DNA of 64,000 nucleotides from HXMU1420-13 sp965229525 (GTDB lineage Bacteria > Bacteroidota > Rhodothermia > Balneolales > Balneolaceae). A program made the translations under genes and the position numbers. This document shows, in pieces, positions 16,719-25,369 of this stretch (position 1 is its first letter; every line of letters begins with the position of its first letter). Under the pieces are notes generated by a model, which was given only the letters and a program-made list of their open reading frames with translations, did no database searches and was not told the DNA's origin. The DNA is taken from assembly GCA_965229525.1 (NCBI GenBank), contig OZ245886.1, positions 2,046,001 through 2,110,000 of the forward strand, read 5' to 3'.

Positions 16719-17341
16719 TGTCTAAAACAAAGAAAAAAATATTAGAATCGGCACGCAGCTTATTTAATAAGCTTGGATATAGTCAGGTTACTATTAGAAT
16801 GATTGCGAAAGACATTGGAATTAGCTCTGGTAATCTTAATTATCACTATAAAACAAGAGATTCCATTCTTGAAGATCTCTATTTCGAAATGGTTGCAGTT
16901 TTTGATGCTCGAATAGCTGATCTGGGTAATCAGAAGTTCACGATTCAATCCATTAAAAATGATATTGAATCAAGTATGGAAACGATGGTTAGGTATCAGT
17001 TTTTCTGGACCGATTTGTACAACCTACTCTCCCAAAACAAAAAGATCAGAGATCATTTCGAAGATGCGTATTCCAAAAGAAAAGATGGTTACAGATATTT
17101 AGTTCGATATTTAATGGACAATGGGATTCTTTCGGAACCATCAGATTTTGCACGTTATGAGGTGCTAGCTACATTAATGATAGACTTTGGAAATACGTGG
17201 ATTTACTCCTCGCAGTTATATAACGAGAAAAGAATCTCACAAGATGATATCTCTTACCAGGCTTATAGATTATTTTTGATGATGTATCCGTACCTCACAA
17301 AAAAAGGGAAGGCCGAATTCGAATCGATCTTCCCCGTCTAA
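16718..17341 (+). CDS. TetR/AcrR family transcriptional regulator
   Basis: 207 residues. Residues 5-50 form the TetR helix-turn-helix domain (ARSLFNKLGYSQVTIRMIA, then KDIGISSGNLNYHYKTRD). The C-terminal ligand-binding region is helical and matches no ligand class I can name. It is divergent from the hydrolase/dehydrogenase operon, so it is probably their repressor. The ATG at 16718 is embedded in the last base of the second 19-bp repeat, so a repressor bound there would cover the translation start; there is little room for a Shine-Dalgarno sequence. The 3' end is convergent with the DUF5916-like gene, 19 bases away. Confidence 0.88.
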   Translation: MSKTKKKILESARSLFNKLGYSQVTIRMIAKDIGISSGNLNYHYKTRDSILEDLYFEMVAVFDARIADLGNQKFTIQSIKNDIESSMETMVRYQFFWTDLYNLLSQNKKIRDHFEDAYSKRKDGYRYLVRYLMDNGILSEPSDFARYEVLATLMIDFGNTWIYSSQLYNEKRISQDDISYQAYRLFLMMYPYLTKKGKAEFESIFPV

Positions 17342-17360
17342 ATCTAAAATCGAGGAATTG

Positions 17361-19949
17361 TTAGTATCCTAACAAATAAGAGAATTTTATCAGGAATATG
17401 TTTTCAGGTTTAACGGAAAATAGATCATTGAAATCTGATCCGTAATTGAACTCTCCATTGCCACCGTCAAAACCAGTTCTACCCTGGTTCCAAACTAAGA
17501 ATACTAAGGAACCAGGACGATATTCCCATCTTAATACTAGATTAGATCTGAACTGGCGGAAGTTGAAGTCGTAGTCATTTATATAATCTTCCGACGAAAA
17601 TGAAACATCGCGACTAAATCGCTCATCAAAATTATCTGCACGTGGATTTGTAATAACCTTAGGATCCGAATAATCAACAGCACTAATAAATGGCGATCCG
17701 TAGTATTGAATAGTGAAATCTGGTGAAACTACATAGTCTAATCGCATGGTTATACTAGTAGTAACCTGATCAATTTCACCGAAGATATACGCGTCCTGAT
17801 CAAATAAATCGGTAGTGGTTGTCATATACTGAAGCTCTCCGTTATAGACGTTCAAGCTCGGTCGCACGAATAATCTGATCGCATCGCTGGGTAAATATCT
17901 GACAAAAACTCCATAATTCTGGCGATGCCCAGATTCATCAAACCCAAACCATTGACTATGATTTGCCCCAAAGGAGATTTTTTTTCGGCGATCGGTGCTC
18001 ACATTGGCAAAATAATTCCACCCACCCGGAACTTGCATAGATGGACCGCCACGTAAGAACGTGTTAGAAATCTCATCACCTTCCAGATTCATACCAAAGT
18101 TCACAAACCAATAATTCTTAAGCTGCCCGTTAATATTGAAATTACCCCCTTTAAAGCTGTTAGTGCCTCCAAAGTCCCAGCCGGTCCATTGATTAAAATT
18201 CAAGTTAACAGATCGAAATACTCCAATTGGATTTGCAATTCTATACCCTGCCCAAAGTACCTGAAACATAGAATCCCCACGGCGGAGGAATCCCATATCA
18301 TTCAATTCTAATTCAGGTGATCGCCATGTAAACCACGCTAGATATCTCCAACCTGTGCTGGCTTGTTTACCAAATTGAAGATGTCCACCTGTTCCGGTTA
18401 GGGAAGTTCTGTTTGGATCATAACTTTTGTAGTCATTATCAGGGCGTTGGAAAAATCTACGTGAAGATAATTGTTGTGCTTGTATTGCCTCCGGGCTACC
18501 TGTAATATGACTACCAATTACATTTGCTTGAAAATAATAGGTACGGTCTTTCCAATAATGCTGGAAGTTTAATCCACCTGAATAGGCATTATCATTCAGA
18601 TTGTTGAGAGAGTTATCATCGATGAAGCGGTTCGTTGCTGTGAACATTCCTCCGAAAATGGTATTACTCTCATTTGTTTCCTGCTGAATGCTGGCAAGGA
18701 AGTAATTGGTCATCGGCTCAACAATTTCTTCATCTGTGGAACCATTTCTGAAAACATCAGCATATTCGTTCGATGTTAAACTCTCCATTATTCCAACTGA
18801 TAAGCCATTTTGTGTTTTACCCGTAAGTTTAACAGCGCCAAGGATAGTTGTATTTTGAGGGACATCCGCAAATTCATTATCCCCTAAATCTGGATAATTA
18901 TGAGGGCTTCTTCCAACACGACGTGAGTAAAATAAGTTATCAGAAGAGTATGGATTCCCCCCGCCCGTGATTTGAAAACTTGTGATGTTTCTTCCCTCAA
19001 TAAAGAACGGTCGTCTTTCCTGAAAGAACGTTTCAAAAGCAGATAGGTTTACTTCGGATGGATCAGCTTCTACCTGACCAAAATCTGGGTTGATCGTAAA
19101 ATCGATCGTAAAATCGTTTGTTATACCAATTTTTCCATCAACACCGAGGCTTAAGGTTTCATCAGTTCCATCTCTAAAAGGATTACCATTTTCTGCCTCG
19201 TAGCGCTCCGCTTTTGTTACTGTGTATGGCGCAATTTCAACTTGTCGAGTAGGTTTAATTCCCTGAATGCCGTTAAGAGTACCAAAATTACTTACCCAGC
19301 CGGCGTCCTCTTGTGAGAAATATTGCCAGGTTGATCGCTCATCGTTTCTAAAAAAACGACGGGTAAATTGTATGCCCCAGGTTTGATTGTCATTTGCGTT
19401 GAAACGAAGTTGTGTGAATGGAATTTTCATTTCAGCAACCCAGCCTTCATTGTCAATACTGGTCTCGAAATCCCAAAGAGGGTCCCAGGAACTGTCCCAG
19501 TTATTTCCATCTTCGCTGATGGCCTCATCGCCTTTAACACCTGCAACTGTAGCCGTAAATGAATATGCAGTCCGCTTATCGTAATAACTGTCAATGTTGA
19601 TTTCTACCCAGTCGCCTTCAAATCCGTCTCTTCTTGATAGTCGTTGTACAATTTCTTCCGGATTTGTATCGAATGCACGAATAGCTACATATAAATGGTC
19701 GTTATCATAGAGTATTTTAATCGCGGTTTCTTGTGATGGATCGGCACCATGATCGGGTTCAATTTGTGTGAAATCTCCCGACCATTCCACCATACTCCAG
19801 CTATCCTCATCGATGATACCATCGATACGTGGAGTTTCACCCATGACTTTTTGGGTTTGATAGCTTTTTTGTACGATTTGCGTTTGAGCAAATGCAAATT
19901 GAGTTACGAACGTACCAAGTAATAGAACTATTCCGATTCTGACTTTCAT
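17361..19949 (-). CDS. DUF5916-like outer-membrane protein with N-terminal CBM9-like domain
   Basis: 862 residues with a signal peptide (IVLLLGTFVTQFAFAQ). Residues ~30-230 look like a CBM9-type DOMON/carbohydrate-binding-like fold (PRIDGIIDEDSWS, DNDHLYVAIRAFD). From about residue 240 onward the sequence alternates polar and aromatic residues, as in a C-terminal outer-membrane beta-barrel (motifs ERRPFFIEGRN and FYSRRVGRSP), matching DUF5916-type proteins, and it ends with the aromatic SYLLGY. The function of the family is unknown; surface binding or uptake is speculation. The gene is monocistronic. Its stop codon sits in a small 7-bp palindrome next to the convergent tetR gene. Confidence 0.85.
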   Translation of the reverse strand: MKVRIGIVLLLGTFVTQFAFAQTQIVQKSYQTQKVMGETPRIDGIIDEDSWSMVEWSGDFTQIEPDHGADPSQETAIKILYDNDHLYVAIRAFDTNPEEIVQRLSRRDGFEGDWVEINIDSYYDKRTAYSFTATVAGVKGDEAISEDGNNWDSSWDPLWDFETSIDNEGWVAEMKIPFTQLRFNANDNQTWGIQFTRRFFRNDERSTWQYFSQEDAGWVSNFGTLNGIQGIKPTRQVEIAPYTVTKAERYEAENGNPFRDGTDETLSLGVDGKIGITNDFTIDFTINPDFGQVEADPSEVNLSAFETFFQERRPFFIEGRNITSFQITGGGNPYSSDNLFYSRRVGRSPHNYPDLGDNEFADVPQNTTILGAVKLTGKTQNGLSVGIMESLTSNEYADVFRNGSTDEEIVEPMTNYFLASIQQETNESNTIFGGMFTATNRFIDDNSLNNLNDNAYSGGLNFQHYWKDRTYYFQANVIGSHITGSPEAIQAQQLSSRRFFQRPDNDYKSYDPNRTSLTGTGGHLQFGKQASTGWRYLAWFTWRSPELELNDMGFLRRGDSMFQVLWAGYRIANPIGVFRSVNLNFNQWTGWDFGGTNSFKGGNFNINGQLKNYWFVNFGMNLEGDEISNTFLRGGPSMQVPGGWNYFANVSTDRRKKISFGANHSQWFGFDESGHRQNYGVFVRYLPSDAIRLFVRPSLNVYNGELQYMTTTTDLFDQDAYIFGEIDQVTTSITMRLDYVVSPDFTIQYYGSPFISAVDYSDPKVITNPRADNFDERFSRDVSFSSEDYINDYDFNFRQFRSNLVLRWEYRPGSLVFLVWNQGRTGFDGGNGEFNYGSDFNDLFSVKPENIFLIKFSYLLGY

Positions 19950-20341
19950 TGTAATACCTACCGAGAATTTTGTACCTGTTTGACCACATAGGCGAGTGGT
20001 AGATACACGTTCATCAAATCGAAAAGTTTCTCAATTAAATGTAAAAGGATTAAATAAACCCTTAACGAATTCCGGAAGAAATGTGGTAGGAGTGTAATTG
20101 TAGGTATGAATGACCGTAATCAAGTAGTATGAATCAACGATCATTAACGGGTGAATTTCCATTTCTTAAGGTGACTTTTGGGTATCCCGATTAATCGGGA
20201 GTCAATCATAAGTGCCAATAACAAGTCAAAAGCAGTCGTTACATAAATCTCCAATTGAAGAGATATCGATAGGCTCGGCTAAATCCCTGGATGTATGAAT
20301 TTCCATGATCATCGGTAATGTGATCAATTTTGTCTCTCAGG
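19950..20341. other. 392-bp intergenic region with a perfect palindrome
   Basis: No gene is seen on either strand. A 16-base perfect palindrome, TCCCGATTAATCGGGA, lies at 20185-20200, and two TGATCA sites (20306-20311, 20321-20326) can pair into a 6-bp stem just downstream of the symporter stop. The DUF5916-like gene's promoter should lie in its left part. Nothing else was recognised. Confidence 0.45.
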
Positions 20342-22069
20342 TTATTTCTTAGGAAAAATATAACTCACCATCATCCCAACAATAACAACTGTGACTGCAC
20401 CAACAGGGTTGAGCCATAGAAACTCTACAGCTTTGGTATAGGTTTCTGGAATTTGAGTCCAGGGGAGAAAGAAGGAGTAATCGGAGAGGGTTTCAGAGTA
20501 ATAAAATCGATCGAACGTGAATACGGCAAACATTCCGGAAGCAAGTCCGGCTAGAGCTCCCGTTCCATTGGCTTTTTTCACCCAAAGAAGCAGAATAAAT
20601 ACCCCCAATATCGAACCGTAAAAATAACTTCCGATTTGGTTCACTAATTCAATGATAGAACGAGTTTCACCAAGGGCGAGAGCAGAAACTGTAGCAAAAA
20701 CACCCCAACCAAGAGTTGTCCATCGCGAATATCTTAGGTAGTGTGAATCTTCATGCTTGTTTTTATCAAGACGCTTATACCAATCCACTATACTAACCGC
20801 ACTCAATGCATTAAGTTGAGAATCGATAGAACTCATAGCTGCGGCAAAGATACCGGCAATTATTAGTCCAATTAAACCAATTGGGACATAATTCAAGATG
20901 AAATGAGGGAAGATGTAGTTGGTGTCGTTCACATCAGCATCTAGAATCTCGGCCTGTAACGCTAACTCCTGTTGACGGGCTTCATTCATGGCCGCATCTG
21001 CATCCACAAATAATTGCTGAGACTGCGCATCTCGATTTTGAATCGCTTGAAGGGCAGCATTCTCACGAGCAGAACGAGTAATATTATATTCCCGATAGAT
21101 ATTCTGTTCACGAATAAGCTGTTCCTCGGTTTGGGCAACAGGATCATCCGCACGGAAAGAAATCGGGGCATCATTGAAGATGAAAAAGACATATAACATC
21201 ACCCCAAGTAGAAGGATGAAAAACTGCATGGGTACTTTCGCATAGGCCGACATCAACAAAGAATTACGAGCATGTTTAACAGTGGGAGTGGTTAAATATC
21301 GTTGAACCTGAGTCTGATCGGTTCCGAAATAGGAAAGCATCAAAAACAAGGCAGCGATCACCCCGCTCCAAACATTGTATCGTTCGGTGAGATCAAAACT
21401 TAGGTCGAGGGCTGTTAACTTATCCAAAGATCCTGCCAGATAGAGTGCATCACCAAAACCGACTTCTTCTGGCAGATTGAACATTATTAGGAAGAAGCAG
21501 AATATCAGACCGAACATCATTACTGCCATTTGCTTCACATCGGTAGAAATCACGCCGGCCATTCCACCAATCATGGTATAAATAGTAGCAATTATTCCTA
21601 TGATGATGATCGTAATACTTAGTGGTAAATTCAGAAGCAAAGCGAGAACATAAGACGGAGCGGCGATTACGGTTCCGAGTGCAAGTCCACGAGATATCAA
21701 AAAAAGAGCACTAGTAGTGAGACGGGTTTTAAGACCAAAACGTTCTTCGAGCACTTCATAAGCGGTAAATGCCTTCATCTTGCTGAAAAACGGAACAAGG
21801 AACATGGAGATCAGAATCATAGCAAAAGGAATGGCCAGGTAGACCTGAACAAAACGCATGTCTTCGGTGTAGGCGATCCCTGTAGTACCAATAAAAGTTA
21901 TCGCAGATGCCTGAGTTGCCATGATGGAAAGTCCGGCCGCCCACCAGGGGATTCCTCTTCCAGCCAACAGATATCCTTCGATATTTTCTGAATCTTTCCC
22001 TCTACGAGTACCATCCCAAATGGTGTAAGCTAAAAAGGCGATGAGTACAACCCAGTCTATCCAATGCAT
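20342..22069 (-). CDS. Sodium:solute symporter (SSS family)
   Basis: 575 residues with about 13-14 transmembrane segments. Family features include SENIEGYLLAGRGIPWW after the first helix, GLSIMATQASAITFIGTTG in the second, and GIFAAAMSSIDSQLNALSA in the later Na+-binding helix region. The family couples Na+ entry to uptake of sugars, amino acids or organic acids; the substrate is not readable. A charged, Glu/Gln/Ala/Arg-rich, probably helical insertion of about 75 residues (303-378) separates two membrane helices. The ATG lies three bases after the stop of a tiny membrane-protein gene, suggesting translational coupling. Confidence 0.9.
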   Translation of the reverse strand: MHWIDWVVLIAFLAYTIWDGTRRGKDSENIEGYLLAGRGIPWWAAGLSIMATQASAITFIGTTGIAYTEDMRFVQVYLAIPFAMILISMFLVPFFSKMKAFTAYEVLEERFGLKTRLTTSALFLISRGLALGTVIAAPSYVLALLLNLPLSITIIIIGIIATIYTMIGGMAGVISTDVKQMAVMMFGLIFCFFLIMFNLPEEVGFGDALYLAGSLDKLTALDLSFDLTERYNVWSGVIAALFLMLSYFGTDQTQVQRYLTTPTVKHARNSLLMSAYAKVPMQFFILLLGVMLYVFFIFNDAPISFRADDPVAQTEEQLIREQNIYREYNITRSARENAALQAIQNRDAQSQQLFVDADAAMNEARQQELALQAEILDADVNDTNYIFPHFILNYVPIGLIGLIIAGIFAAAMSSIDSQLNALSAVSIVDWYKRLDKNKHEDSHYLRYSRWTTLGWGVFATVSALALGETRSIIELVNQIGSYFYGSILGVFILLLWVKKANGTGALAGLASGMFAVFTFDRFYYSETLSDYSFFLPWTQIPETYTKAVEFLWLNPVGAVTVVIVGMMVSYIFPKK

Positions 22070-22072
22070 GGG

Positions 22073-22189
22073 TTAAGGTAGATTAAAGGTTGAGGTGAAC
22101 CACCAGAATAGTAAGATGAAAACTATACCCGTCACGAAGACAATCGTGTAGATTTTTGTCCAGTTAGTATCGTCAGAAGTTTGTTTCAT
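22073..22189 (-). CDS. Small single-pass membrane protein upstream of the symporter
   Basis: 38 residues. MKQTSDDTNWTKIYT is followed by a single hydrophobic segment (IVFVTGIVFILLFWWF) and a short tail. The frame runs ATG 22189 to TAA 22073, and the symporter ATG follows after three bases, so the two would be co-translated. The soluble-N-terminus-plus-one-helix plan, and a strict position before a 13-14-helix transporter, suggest a symporter accessory subunit or stabiliser. It is 23 bases downstream of the WbqC-like gene, giving a three-gene operon. No family name is claimed. Confidence 0.72.
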   Translation of the reverse strand: MKQTSDDTNWTKIYTIVFVTGIVFILLFWWFTSTFNLP

Positions 22190-22212
22190 AAGGGATGATA
22201 GGAATTGCATAC

Positions 22213-22824
22213 TTACTTTAAAAGATCAATCAGCTTATAGCTTTCTGGTCCATAATGAAACAATAAATGTAGGGTAGAAAGTTCAGCGATAGGCACTATT
22301 TCCGGTTGCTCAATTTCACTGAAACTAGCTCCCTCTAATCGGTGGATATAGTTCTTGGATTGGTATTCTTGAAAGATAATATGATGCTCTTCGAATTGAA
22401 ACTCAGATTGACTGGCAAGATCAAATTTGAGTTCTATTTCCATGAAATTCATTAATCTTTGAAAAATAGTAAGATTGAAATCGATCAGCTTTTTTGATCG
22501 ACGAACTTCTTCGAATAGAGCTTTCAGCTCATCTTCGAAATAATCGAAATACATGGCTGAGTGAAAATTATGATAAACCCCATTCCAAAAAGGGGGGTAC
22601 CAATCTGTTGAATGATCTATTCTAACTTTACGAATTGGCTTTTTCTTGTCATCCGTTTTTATGGGAACGTTGATCCACTCCGAATCAGTAATTCTAGCTC
22701 GATGCGTTCTACCTTTCCTTGACCAGCTATCCTCATCTAAAAGTACAACCCGATCTGCTCGAAGCATGGAAATCAGATCATATAGATTTGGTGCAAATTG
22801 GGGTTGGATTAACGCAATTTTCAT
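22213..22824 (-). CDS. WbqC-like family protein
   Basis: 203 residues. The opening MKIALIQPQFAPNLYDLISM and the following DRVVLLDEDSWSRKGRTHRA and WINVPI segments match the WbqC-like family: IxQPxF start, a D/W-rich motif, then a basic segment of the type RNR.K.. or KGRTHRARI. Family members occur in O-antigen or glycan loci and elsewhere, but the biochemical role is not established. It is cytoplasmic, with no signal peptide. It is the likely first gene of an operon with the small membrane protein and the symporter, and divergent from gltX across a 159-bp region with a mirrored repeat. Confidence 0.8.
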   Translation of the reverse strand: MKIALIQPQFAPNLYDLISMLRADRVVLLDEDSWSRKGRTHRARITDSEWINVPIKTDDKKKPIRKVRIDHSTDWYPPFWNGVYHNFHSAMYFDYFEDELKALFEEVRRSKKLIDFNLTIFQRLMNFMEIELKFDLASQSEFQFEEHHIIFQEYQSKNYIHRLEGASFSEIEQPEIVPIAELSTLHLLFHYGPESYKLIDLLK

Positions 22825-22838
22825 ACTGGGGCAAACAT

Positions 22839-22891
22839 CAACACCTTAACACTTAAACACAAACAGAATGTGTTCAGGTGTTCTTGTGTTG
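22839..22891. repeat. Mirrored periodic hairpin between wbqC-like gene and gltX
   Basis: CAACAC-CTT-AACAC-TTA-AACAC (22839-22860), a 9-base loop, then GTGTT-CAG-GTGTT-CTT-GTGTTG (22870-22891). Three short stems are separated by symmetric 3-base internal loops, so the element is both 8-bp periodic and palindromic. It lies in the divergent promoter region; its role is unknown. Confidence 0.6.
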
Positions 22892-22983
22892 TATTATTCA
22901 AGATAGAGATCAAAGCTGTTTATAGAGTGGCTTTTCCGTATCTTCGTTGCCTTTTCAAATTCAAATCAAGCCAAGAATAAAAA

Positions 22984-24465
22984 ATGAGCGTTCGCGTACG
23001 TTTTGCTCCATCTCCAACCGGATTTCTTCACATCGGAGGACTCCGAACCGCCCTTTATAACTACCTATTTGCCCGTCATCATAGCGGCACTTTTGTACTA
23101 CGTATTGAGGACACCGATCAGGCAAGATATGTGGAAGGTGCTGAGGAAGATATTATCAAATCACTGGAATGGGCGGGAATGACCATCGATGAAGGTCCGC
23201 ATGCACCCGGTGATTTTGGTCCATACCGACAAAGCGAGCGAAAGCCAATGTATCATGAATATACAAAGCAGTTGATTGATAACGACTGGGCGTATTATGC
23301 GTTCGATACCACGGAAGAAATTGAGGAAATGCGGGAGCGATTAAAAGCTTCAGGAAATCCGTCTCCAAAATACGATTCGATCACACGTCAGAGTATGAAG
23401 AACAGTTTGACGCTTCCAAAAGATGAAGTTGCTCTAAGACTGGAAGCCGGTGAAGCTTATGTGGTTCGTTTGAAAGTGCCTCGACGTGAGACCGTGAAAT
23501 TCGAAGATTTGATTCGTGGAGTAGTTTCTTTTGATACTGCTGGTTTGGATGATCAGGTGTTATTGAAGTCGGATGGAATGCCGACGTATCATCTGGCGAA
23601 TGTTGTGGATGATCATACGATGGGAATCACACATGTAATTCGTGGAGAAGAGTGGTTGAGTTCCGCTCCAAAGCACATGCTATTGTATCAGGCGTTTGGT
23701 TGGGAAGCGCCGACTATGGCTCATCTGCCGTTAATTATGAGTCCAAGCGGTGGAAAGCTTTCAAAGCGTAAAGCAGAAAGTGAAGGAATTCCGGTAAATA
23801 CGAAAGATTACATTGCCGGTAATTATGATCCGGAAGCATTGATCAATTTCCTGGCTTATTTGGGATGGAGCCCAGGTGATGATTCTGAGATCCACAACAT
23901 GAAAGAGCTGTGTGAGCTTTTTACATTAGATCGCGTGAGCAAAGGTGGAGCCGTTTTCAATCACAAAAAACTGATGTGGTACAACGAACATTATCTGCGT
24001 TCAACTTCAATTGATGATCTATTACCAACCGTAAAATCATTAATGGAAGAAGCTGGAATTGACACTAAAAGTGATGAGTATTTAAAAGAGGTTCTTGGCC
24101 TTCTTCATGAGCGTGTTGCCAAAGTAGATGAGTTTGTAGCAATGGGTTCATTTTTCTTTGCTGCTCCAGATGAGTATGATGCAGGCGCTCTTAAAAAGTG
24201 GAAAGCAGATAGCCCTGCGATGGTTAAAGCTTATCAGAACAAAGTGGCTGCTCTTTCTGAAGAAGATTTTAACGCTGCCAATCTGAAATCAGCACTAGAA
24301 GCGGTAGTTGCAGAACAAGAAGTTGGGTTTGGTAAGGTGATGATGCCGGTTCGAATAGCAACAACTGGACAAGGTTTCGGTCCGGATTTATTTTCAGCGT
24401 TAGCACTCGTCGGCAAAGAAGAAGTTCTTCGCCGAATGAATGTGGCTATTGAGAAGTTAATATAA
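22984..24465 (+). CDS. gltX: Glutamyl-tRNA synthetase
   Basis: 493 residues, class I aminoacyl-tRNA synthetase charging tRNA-Glu. RFAPSPTGFLHIGGLRTALY contains the HIGH-equivalent HIGG, and SPSGGKLSKRKAES contains the KMSKS-equivalent KLSKR. The anticodon-binding helical C-terminal half follows (about 330-493). Length matches the usual bacterial enzyme. It is monocistronic and starts at the ATG at 22984. Whether it is discriminating or also charges tRNA-Gln cannot be told here; no gatCAB or glnS is in the window. Confidence 0.97.
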   Translation: MSVRVRFAPSPTGFLHIGGLRTALYNYLFARHHSGTFVLRIEDTDQARYVEGAEEDIIKSLEWAGMTIDEGPHAPGDFGPYRQSERKPMYHEYTKQLIDNDWAYYAFDTTEEIEEMRERLKASGNPSPKYDSITRQSMKNSLTLPKDEVALRLEAGEAYVVRLKVPRRETVKFEDLIRGVVSFDTAGLDDQVLLKSDGMPTYHLANVVDDHTMGITHVIRGEEWLSSAPKHMLLYQAFGWEAPTMAHLPLIMSPSGGKLSKRKAESEGIPVNTKDYIAGNYDPEALINFLAYLGWSPGDDSEIHNMKELCELFTLDRVSKGGAVFNHKKLMWYNEHYLRSTSIDDLLPTVKSLMEEAGIDTKSDEYLKEVLGLLHERVAKVDEFVAMGSFFFAAPDEYDAGALKKWKADSPAMVKAYQNKVAALSEEDFNAANLKSALEAVVAEQEVGFGKVMMPVRIATTGQGFGPDLFSALALVGKEEVLRRMNVAIEKLI

Positions 24466-24651
24466 TTAACATGTTTGTAGGTCAGTTTTTTCTAAATCAA
24501 TAATTTAAAACTTTATTAAAGTAAACTCGTTGTGAAAATCGAAGTTTTATTTTATAAAGTGTTCTTTCTAAAAAAAATTCACTCAACGGCATGCTTATGC
24601 AGCTTAGATGGCGAATGATTTTGCCATTATTATTCGAGAGGATAATGAGTC

Positions 24652-25233
24652 TCACTCATCCCTCTTATCATTGAGTAACATTAGATACCTTCCATTAGTG
24701 ATATGCAAAGTGTCTTGTTCTTGCTGAGGAAACCTTGTATTAATTCTTTCAGTTAGATAAACAGTCATTTCAAATGTTCCTGAAATGGTCTTCCTCCCAT
24801 CTTCTAATTCATTTAATTCAATTGTTACGAATCCATCACTTTCAGGTGGTGATTCAAACCTAGTAATAACAACATCTCCATCTAACTCAGTATAAGACCC
24901 TACTGGAATTCTAAATCCCATATCATTAGTAAGTGAACTGTCAATACGAAGTTGGTATTTAGTAACTTCATCTCTATGGATAAGTCTAAAGCTTAAGCGC
25001 TCTCTATATGGAGATGTGATATCACTATCGTAGTTTCCAAAGAAACCTAGAAAAGAATGACCTCTTTCTGTTTCTACGCCGCCATTTAGACCATTTGCTT
25101 GGAAAGCTTCACCATTAATTTCAGCGTAAAAATAGGCGTCGATTGGTTCCAATGGTTTAGGATCAGCATCGAATAGTCCGCAGCCTATCAAAATTAAATA
25201 TAGTGGAAGTGATATGTGGGGAAACATATTCAT
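24652..25233 (-). CDS. Hypothetical lipoprotein
   Basis: 193 residues. A short hydrophobic stretch ends in the lipobox LILIGCG. The mature part starts with an acidic/proline linker, then a beta-rich domain with AYFYAEINGEAFQANG, GTFEMTV and a final NGRYLMLLND, a layout shared with small Bacteroidota lipoproteins resembling DUF6252. It could start at either of two close ATGs (25233 or 25227). No catalytic motif is visible. A 15-base inverted repeat at 25281-25295 lies about 50 bases upstream of the start and may be an operator. It is convergent with gltX. Confidence 0.68.
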   Translation of the reverse strand: MNMFPHISLPLYLILIGCGLFDADPKPLEPIDAYFYAEINGEAFQANGLNGGVETERGHSFLGFFGNYDSDITSPYRERLSFRLIHRDEVTKYQLRIDSSLTNDMGFRIPVGSYTELDGDVVITRFESPPESDGFVTIELNELEDGRKTISGTFEMTVYLTERINTRFPQQEQDTLHITNGRYLMLLNDKRDE

Positions 25234-25369
25234 GTAATAAAATAGAACGTTGCACTTAAGAATAAGACTTAATTACGTTACCATATTTAATATGGGATAT
25301 GTAGTATGATAGAAGTTGGATAAACTCAGACCTAAATTCCCACAACTTAGGGATTAACATGAATTCTAT

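Noticed and set aside
17358..17375. TTGTTAG-TATC-CTAACAA palindrome at the stop of the DUF5916-like gene
   Set aside because: It has no T-run on either strand and overlaps the coding end, so I do not call it a terminator.
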